Source of the DNA: Isoetes taiwanensis
Taxonomy: Eukaryota; Streptophyta; Lycopodiopsida; Isoetales; Isoetaceae
Length of the DNA stretch: 64,000 nucleotides
Assembly (NCBI GenBank): GCA_021234155.1
Contig: JAJEKV010000140.1
Location: 1,397,407 to 1,461,406 of the forward strand
Direction: 5' to 3'
The notes under the pieces were generated by a model that saw only the letters and a list, made by a program, of their open reading frames with translations, was not told the origin of the DNA and searched no databases. This document shows, piece after piece, positions 57,201-64,000 of the stretch. The position numbers and the translations under genes are program-made. Each line of letters starts with the position of its first letter. Positions within the stretch are counted from its first letter, which is position 1.

Positions 57201-57234
57201 ATCGACAGAAGCCAAATGCAGTGCCATCCAACGA

Positions 57235-58215
57235 AGATCCTATAAAGCTTCTCCTAGATTCTCCAAGACTCTAGAAAGGTTTCCCTAGATTCTATGAGAT
57301 TCCATCAATGTTCGCTTATATTTCCCAAGATCCACGGATGATTCCTCGAGGAATTATACAAATTCGACTAGAAATCAAATTTAAAGTCATGTGATGAAGA
57401 TTCTATAGAGATTCTCCAAGATTTCACCAAGATTCTCTAGATACTCAAAGAATTTATGAAGATTACTTTAGATTCCTTTAGATTCTCTTGAGATTCCCCT
57501 AGATTCCCAAAGATATCCTAAGATTCCTCAAGATTCCATGTAGATTCTTCTAGATTTCCTTAGATTTTATGAAGATTCCCCTTTAGAACACATCTAGTGT
57601 CAAAGATTCCCCTAGATCCCCTTGGATTCCCCCTAAATTCTCTAAAATTCCATAAACATCCCCTAGTTTTTTAAGGTTCTACAAAGATTCCCCTAAATTT
57701 TCAAAGATTATCTGAAGATTTCTTTAGATTCCCCAAGATTTTATGTAGATTCTCCTAGATTCCATTAGATTATATGAAGATTCCACTAGATTCTCTAAGA
57801 TTCCATCAAGATTCCCCTAGATTCTCACATTTTTTGAAGATTCTCTTAGATTCCCCTATATTCTTTTAAATCCCGTAGATTCTTTAAGATTCTCTTGATA
57901 TTTCCTTGATTCTATGTAGATTCGTTTAGAGTCACCAAGATTCTATGTAGATTCTCCTAGATTCTGTTAAATACTATGAAGATCCCGTTAGATCTCTAAG
58001 ATTCCATCATGATTTCCCTCGATTATTAAACCTTTTTTGAAGGTTTTCTTAGATTCCCCTGGATTCTTTTGAGATTCTCATAGATTCCCTAATATTCTCT
58101 TGAGATTCCCTTGATTTTCAAAGATTATCCCAAGATTTCTCTAGTTTCCCCAAGTTTCTACATAGATTCTCTCAGATTCCCTTAGATTCTATGAATACAC
58201 CCCTAGATTATCCAA
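57235..58215. repeat. ~1-kb degenerate short tandem repeat based on AGATTC
   Basis: Dozens of agattc / gattcc words recur every 10-25 bp with fillers such as cctag, tctcca, tatga and ccaag (for example ctagattccc, aagattctct, tagattctat). Neither strand has an ORF of note. The region ends sharply where ordinary sequence resumes at about 58215. Confidence 0.9.
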
Positions 58216-58800
58216 CATTGCATGGAATGATGCCAAACCACTACTCATTGGAAAGAACTTGATGAGAGGAATCCAAGGACATGGGTCCCATTTTGATCCG
58301 AGACCTCCATGGCAAGATAAAGTCATTTGAAGGCGACGCAAAAAAGGAAGCTTCCAAGAAAGCTTTATAATTAATGAGTTGCCACCTCACTATCTTTTCA
58401 TTAAATAAAGGGTGCCACCTCACCTCCTTTAATATAAAAAATTCTAATTTAATAAGAAAATGAATGGCTAGGATTTTTCCTCCCCCCTTTTGATCTAACG
58501 GTTAAGATTGGTTGCACCAAATCCACTTTCAAGCAAGCTTCCTTGCACCTTCCTTATAAAAATCAAGGGCCATGATTTCGCCTCCCCTTTTGATCCAACG
58601 GTTCAGGGATGTGTTGCATGCCATCATGCATGGCCATGCATGCCCCATGCATGACTCATCTATAATCCAATGGCTCACGTCGCGCCACTCAATCAATGCC
58701 CCCAATCCGACGGTAAAGAAGCGTGTTACATATTTTTAACATGTCATATACACTATGGGTACATCGTTTTCAAGGCACACATAGAATAATTTTATACATA
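58216..58800. other. Non-coding stretch with a CATGCA cluster
   Basis: No gene is recognised. At 58615-58655 CATGCA/TGCATG words occur repeatedly (gttgcatgccatcatgcatggccatgcatg...). This is the RY motif bound by B3-domain seed regulators in plants, but the words overlap in a simple-repeat fashion and no gene start is visible nearby. Confidence 0.35.
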
Positions 58801-58802
58801 CA

Positions 58803-58845
58803 AGAAATTTATCGCGGCGGCCAAGGCCGCCGCGAACATTTCTTT
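58803..58845. repeat. GC-rich palindrome in AT-rich DNA
   Basis: tcgcggcggcc / ggccgccgcga form a perfect stem around AA at 58812-58835. agaaatt and aatttct-like flanks extend the pairing with mismatches. The style resembles the larger palindromes at 35.4, 38.2 and 41.5 kb. Confidence 0.8.
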
Positions 58846-58849
58846 GGTT

Positions 58850-59895
58850 CCAAACTTGTCAAGTTAGACCCATTATTAACGTCTAATTTGCGCATATGCA
58901 ACTCATAACAACTGGAATACTACTTACTTTCTGGAGTTATTAATTCATCTGGTATGGAGTTTGCAAGAGATGGCATCAATTTCTGCTCATATCCCTACAT
59001 TGGTACATTTTATTGAAATATCTTATAAGCAAATCTTGCTTTCATGTAAGTTATTTGAGATCTGCATTCTACATTGTTGTGCATTTGTAAATATTGCAAG
59101 CTTTCTAAATAAATAACAATCACCATATTACTTGTCATTGATGATATGTATTTGAAGTTTTTTTATGTGATTTCAAGGTACTTATTCAAAAGAGACAGAC
59201 ATTTCTTGTTAGATAAGAAGAGATGGACGTTTCTTGTTAGATAAGCTTTGGTAAGTTTCATTGAATATTCTGATATATCTAGTGTCAACTTTAATGCATT
59301 ATAATGATGAACATTGGCATATTATATGTAGCTAGGTTCATTTGCTGCTTCTTTCAAGTAATTGTGCATTCACATAAACTATTATTATATGCACATTATA
59401 TACAGTCATAAAATTGTTATTCTTGCATTGAAAGAATGTCGCTTCCTTCTGAAGCAACCTATTATGCAAACAACTATTAGGAAGTTTGCTAAAAAGCTGG
59501 ATGATCACTAAGAGGAAAGATTGTATTAAGGCTGATTTATATTTTCTAACTGTTCTCCTGCATATTCATAAAAGGCTTTGTTAATGTTTGAAAAAGACAT
59601 GTGGTCACTATATGAAACAAATTTTTAAAGTCCTAAAACGCCATAAGACATCCTGAAGAATTACATCACATAGTGATGTATGAATTTGCCATCCAAATAT
59701 CCCCTGGATAGAAAATCATCACTGCTCTAAGACAATATAAGTTTCTAAAGAATTATATCGCGGAAGAATGGAATGGCAAACCTTAGGATCAGGTGTTGCA
59801 GAAGCATATGTTTCATTTTGGCCACGCTGTTGGTAACTTTTTCCACGAAAATTGGCTTCCTCTCAAAATTTATGTCTTCAAATTTTCGTGTTACA
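58850..59895. other. Stretch without recognised genes
   Basis: AT-rich, possibly intronic sequence. One phrase (gacgtttcttgttagataag) is a local duplicate of the preceding gacatttcttgttagataag (about 59198-59245). No gene or RNA is supported. Confidence 0.4.
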
Positions 59896-59898
59896 GCC

Positions 59899-60133
59899 TC
59901 AGTTTGTGAGAAACAGCACCCAAAATGGCTCGTTAGACATTAACAAAGGCCAAAGTTGTGATGTGTCTGTTGAATAGTAGACCGCTCTTGAAGGCCCAAC
60001 AATTACAAAGTAATTATCTGGAGAGCCTGAATTAGTTGCAGTGAGCTGCATTCCTTTAGTGGGGATCTTGCCAAAAAAAAAGCATCCGCTGGGTGGTCGA
60101 AACTCTGCCAAGTTATACTTTGGCTGGAAATAC
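59899..60133 (-). CDS. Possible exon of an unidentified gene
   Basis: After a good minus-strand 3' splice site (gtctatacag, about 60134-60143) the frame reads YFQPKYNLAEFRPPSGCFFF, GKIPTKGMQLTATNSGSPDN and YFVIVGPSRAVYYST, to a stop at 59899. Composition is clearly protein-like. The family is not recognised. It may belong with the exon at about 60813-60990 on the same strand. Confidence 0.35.
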
Positions 60134-60812
60134 CTGTATAGACAAAGCTGAATTTTAAAAGAAATACTCGTCACATAAGCTATCAAAGTTATGTCCACTT
60201 ACCGATTCTCGTGGCTTATTGTTGCATCAAATATCGCATTAGACCAGAAGAATCACTGGTGTGAAAGCTCTTTGAATGAGAAAATGCTGGCTCAGCCATT
60301 TCTGGCTAGTTTTGGCATGGGAAAAATCTGCTACAGTTAGGCCCTTGCTGATTTTGGCATCCTAGTTTTCCAGCAGCCATATTTACCGGACCATTAGGGC
60401 AAAACCTTAGAATTTGTATCAACGTTTTGCATCATGATAAAGCCATCCACATTATAAGCGGCCATATGGATATAGTACATCTGAAGAAATTCGAATACAT
60501 ATAAGCACCTTTAAATTTTGGTCAAGAACTTAATTAAATGAGAAATAAATATTTCACACCTCTCTTGAAAGCTTGAAGAAGACTCCATAGCTAAACTAAC
60601 AGTTCACATCAGGTGTTGAGTAGTGCAGAACTTAGGGCCAACTGCTGAGGCCATGCTGATCAGGATTGATGGTATCTTCTGGAGCTATCCTCTCTAACTG
60701 ATGCAGAGTTTGTTAGACAATACTGAAGACTTATCAAGAAGTTCCCATAAAATTTCAAAGATGGAAACCAAACAACAACAATGCAGATAGAAAAAAAAGG
60801 GAGGACTCACCT

Positions 60813-60990
60813 TAATAGTGCCAATCAACACAAGCTTATGATCAGCAAGAGCTTGCTCTAGAAACATATTAACCAGCTCGGTGGCAGTCGGAGATTGTAA
60901 AACGCCAGAGCGCAGGACCCATCTAATTGATGCCTTAGAAAAACTGTCTTCTGGAGCGGCAAAGGGGCAGCGCCAGGCCCAGAGCCTCCC
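60813..60990 (-). CDS. Possible exon of an unidentified gene
   Basis: A minus-strand frame reads DSFSKASIRWVLRSGVLQSP, TATELVNMFLEQALADHKLV and LIGTIK, then a splice donor (AAG/gtgagtcc) at about 60812. The helical pattern and clean donor support a true exon. The start is unclear; an ATG in another frame exists at about 60989. Family not recognised. Confidence 0.4.
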
Positions 60991-60999
60991 ATGTTCGAA

Positions 61000-61755
61000 A
61001 ATCTAATAAGGAATAACTAAAATGCAACAACGCTGTTTGCCGTTTTCTTGGAGCATAAGGGGCAGAGACGCCGGAGGCAAACTTATTTTCTTTGCTTCAA
61101 ATTCTATTGCCCTAAACAAACATGTGAGATGAGAAGATCAAATAAGAGGAAAACTGAAAGCCGGACTCCTTCCATAGCCAATACAGATTCCTTGTTCTAG
61201 GGACATCGATTCCTCCTCATCCATAGCCATCGTCAAATATTTCATTGTCGGTGGCTTTTGCAAGAGGTGCTTTTCACGGTGGATAAATTTGAACGGTCGG
61301 CAATTGTTTTTTATTTGATCCAACGGTCGAGATGAGTGCCTCGACGCCGAAGAATATGCTAAAGATCCGTCCCTATAATCATTATATATGTTAAGATAAT
61401 GATATAGTTATTACTGTATTATAATTCAAATTCAAATTTCCCCAATGGTTTGGGGTGTTAATTTTTGGGCCATTTTTCACCCGGGTCTCGGATTGGGATG
61501 ATTCTTCGACCCATTTTGAGTGAAACTTGATGCTCATGTATAATTTCCACTCCAATTTTACTAGAATATTAATTTGACTCATTCTTTTTCCTGCATCTAA
61601 CAACTTACCCTAACTTTACAACCCCACTACCTAGAAGAAAAACTTTCCTCCCATTTTCGAGGTTCCATGGTGGAATTTTTCATCCCACACTCTATTAGGC
61701 CGGTTAGACTACTTAGCTAGGGATATGGTCAGTGCTAGTTCTTGGTCAACCAAGA
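61000..61755. other. Internal remnant of an LTR element or spacer
   Basis: No coding sequence is recognised. The part next to 61760 should be the untranslated leader of the minus-strand LTR element if that element extends left. No gag or pol domain was found, so the element is truncated, or its leader is long and the remainder deleted. Confidence 0.35.
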
Positions 61756-61759
61756 ACAT

Positions 61760-61773
61760 GGCTCTGATACCAT
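61760..61773 (-). mobile_element. Primer-binding site for initiator Met tRNA
   Basis: The plus strand ggctctgatacca is the complement of TGGTATCAGAGCC, a perfect plant LTR-retrotransposon primer-binding site. It lies 3 bp inside the LTR end at 61776, in the orientation expected for a minus-strand element. Confidence 0.85.
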
Positions 61774-61775
61774 TT

Positions 61776-63359
61776 TGACGCATACTCCGTAGGAAATCCG
61801 CCATCCGGTCCTTCGATTGCACGGGCCCTCCGTCTATCCTGCACTCCAGGATATCCCTAGTGCAGGAAGGGGACATGAAGATGTCTTGCGCGCCCTTCTC
61901 CTATGGGTCCTATAACAGCGATAACGACAATAAATTGAACTACCACGAAGGGTAGCACATCCATACATCCATAGGTACAATAGAGATAAACATATGCCGT
62001 AAAACATGAGAGCTCCTGCCCAAGGCTCGAACTCATGGGGAGGTAGACTGACGGCTAGGCCACAAGATAGAGCAAACCGAGTCATATCAATGGCGGGGCT
62101 GGCTAGAGACAATGGCGAGGGTTGACCACTCCATCCGCCCCTCCCTCCTGTGCATACTTTGCAGATGGGCTAGATTGGGCTCTAGTGCGACTCTAACCTT
62201 CCGGATATGCAATCTCATGGTATCACTCATTGAGACTGCTCCGGATTGCATCTCCCCGGTCCGACGAGGCAGGAAGGGTTCCATCTCCCCTTCCCAGGGT
62301 CTAGAGGTTCCACGGGCGGCTATTGAATCATGGCGACACATGATTCTTACCCGACTTAACCTACCAAAACAAGAGCCAGGCCGTCACCTGCAGCTCTTGA
62401 GAGGCAGGGCGACACCATTGCCCCAGGAGGTGTGGGACCCATACCCGGCCCACTCGAAGTGACCGGCTATAGGCCTAGCCCGTTATGGGGTCCCCAGTAG
62501 CCGCGCTCAGCAGTGACTCTCGCTCCGCTTCACCTCTAGCCCCATTATCTGGTGCTAAGTCACATCATAGCCCCCGTAGCCCGGTGGGTTCCTATGCACA
62601 GGCCGCATAATAATAGGAACTAAGGGGTCTAAACTAGGGCCATCACTAAGTAATGGCTACTAGGTCTCTACCCCCCTCCCAATACAAGAGGAGCAAATAT
62701 GATCAACCAATATCACATATCCACATAACATGATAATAATGAGAATAATATCTAAAGCTAATCATACACATCTAACTTACAGTTAGGGTTCATTGATTAG
62801 GTTTCAAGATCTAAACTGAGGGTTCTAGGAAGGCTGTACTAGAGACATGAAATGCTAACTCATCCAGAGTCCTAACTTCCAGATGATCTATACGGAACTC
62901 TAACACCGCTCTGAGGAACTCCCTTCTACTCTCGGCGTCTCGATGGTCTTCACGGTGGTCGAAGTAGCTCCCACTCCTACTGACGTGCACACGCTCTCGG
63001 GGCTATTGTGCTAGGCTATGCCACATGAGATGGTTCTCGAAACGGAGTTTCGAGCGCGAAAAAGTTCCCAGACTGTTGGAGCCAGAAAAATGGCCTAGGG
63101 TTAGGGTTTGGCCATTTATAGGTTAGAGTTGATGTCACCTGCCACGTGTCTCCAATAGGGTGGTCCCGTGTGGCGGGTACCCAATAGGTTAAGGCCACGT
63201 GGAAAATAGTCTTAAGCTAAGGTTGGCTAAGTTATATGAATAACTTAATCATGCACCCTATGCCACTGATCTATGGTATACAAGGCTATGAAGGTAGACT
63301 TGTATAGTGACAGACCTGGAAATATACGTATTTATGGTGTATATTTCCCTAGAACGTCA
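61776..63359 (-). mobile_element. LTR (~1.58 kb) of a minus-strand retrotransposon
   Basis: The segment begins TGACG (61776-61780) and ends CGTCA (63355-63359): TG...CA ends with a 5-bp inverted repeat. The left end abuts a perfect primer-binding site, so this is a 5' LTR read on the minus strand. It is GC-richer than its surroundings. No second LTR is in the window. Ty3/gypsy membership is likely from LTR length and the TGACG tips but not proven, as no coding domain is present. Confidence 0.7.
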
Positions 63360-64000
63360 CAAATATAGCTCTGCAGAAGGTGAATGACGTGTTTCTGCCC
63401 ACGAGGTGACAATTTACAGAATAACCTTTCCAGTGACTGTACTCTGTCCTCTGTCCCGTTCAAATTTCCCTGACCCACTCTCCCACATTCCTTGTCCTGC
63501 TCTGTATTTTCTGTCCCAATTACCTTATCAACCAAAACATTACTTCTGTTAACTTCCCACATGCACTTCCCTGCTGTTGCACACAAACCAATGCAGCCCT
63601 AGGGACCACATTCTCGACACAAGACCCACTCTTTTGCCCCTTTGGGGCTTGACCTAAGTCCATATTCCCTTGTACCATATCCACCTTCGATGGTGCTAGG
63701 CGCTCATTTTTCCGCCCCACCATCTCCTCATCATCCCTCATCATATAATGTCATTATGAAAGTCATCGGAAGCACTACTAGAGAAAATAATGCTATATCC
63801 AAAGTAGATTTCTTCTACCAACCTGACAACAAGCCATGGACAATCCATAGAAGACAACTTCCTCTTGGCCCAACTTATTCAATAACATTCAACAGTTGCT
63901 AGGGTCTAACTTCCGTAGACCCCAGGCACGACATCTTTGCACATGGGCAACTGTACACTGCATTGACACGTAAGGAAGATGCACTGCTATTGATAGCCGA
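63360..64000 (-). other. Open frames beyond the LTR, doubtful coding
   Basis: Minus-strand frames at 63332-63586 and 63520-63744 read SLERLFCKLSPRGQKHVIHL and DMVQGNMDLGQAPKGQKSGS. The composition suggests part of an older retroelement or gene into which the LTR element inserted. No domain is recognised, and the window ends before the context is clear. Confidence 0.25.

Noticed and set aside
56370-58000. A delimited LTR to the right of the primer-binding site at 56358.
   Set aside because: The TGT start is visible, but no matching ACA end, second copy or target duplication could be found, so only the primer-binding site is listed.

Overview
This window reads as nuclear DNA from a large, repeat-rich land-plant genome. 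The evidence is AT-rich intergenic sequence, introns with GT..AG borders, LTR retrotransposons with the plant primer-binding site TGGTATCAGAGC, tRNA-derived repeats and many decayed transposase-like genes. I see no bacterial, plastid or mitochondrial gene cluster. A non-flowering plant (moss, lycophyte, fern or gymnosperm) is a weak guess from the unusual gene families. Almost every recognisable gene carries single-base frameshifts or in-frame stops, so most coding entries are called pseudogenes. Part of this may be uncorrected long-read indel error; the satellite block argues for that directly.

Left part (0.4-9.1 kb): minus-strand remains of a gene with a ParB-like motif (DGQHS) and parts resembling the C-terminal half of a DNA amino-methyltransferase, followed by a broken FCP1-like phosphatase. 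Its introns and flanks hold many copies of the palindrome CACGCCWGGCGTG; ten of them form an array with a nearly constant 32-bp step, and part of that array is a perfect 46-bp-arm hairpin. At 9.5-12.3 kb lies a decayed plus-strand transposon-type gene. At 12.4-14.1 kb is a minus-strand LTR element reduced to one LTR and gag. At 14.8-19.5 kb a minus-strand gene joins a coiled coil, a RING-like zinc region, a basic linker and an FCP1-like phosphatase; it is split by a 1.75-kb hAT-like element with a perfect 8-bp target duplication.

Centre (21.3-31 kb): about 21 tandem copies of a ~428-bp unit, bounded by ~72-bp inverted repeats. Each unit carries an A-box/B-box (RNA polymerase III type) tRNA-like segment on the minus strand. 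Differences between copies cluster at CG and CWG sites. At 31.96-35.33 kb a 3.4-kb segment with terminal inverted repeats encloses a multi-exon minus-strand gene resembling DUF3504/Crypton-type tyrosine recombinases. GC-rich fold-back palindromes follow at 35.4, 38.2 and 41.5 kb, and a smaller one lies at 58.8 kb.

Right part: a probable host gene with exons at 38.6-39.9 kb; a three-copy GC-rich hairpin repeat at 43.5 kb; a single minus-strand frame at 44.2-45.3 kb that encodes an H3-like tail start, a long charged insert and a complete histone H3 fold, interrupted by two UAG codons; a truncated Ty3/gypsy integrase relic; a decayed SWIM-domain transposase gene (46.6-49.8 kb); and, at 51.0-54.3 kb, the clearest ParB-like plus beta-class DNA amino-methyltransferase gene. 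The last 10 kb hold a 1-kb degenerate AGATTC repeat, a primer-binding site, a few isolated exon candidates and a 1.58-kb LTR with its primer-binding site.

The most interesting items are the ParB-like/methyltransferase family (two loci), the extended histone H3, the inverted-repeat-bounded tyrosine recombinase, the tRNA-like satellite and the 32-bp palindrome array.
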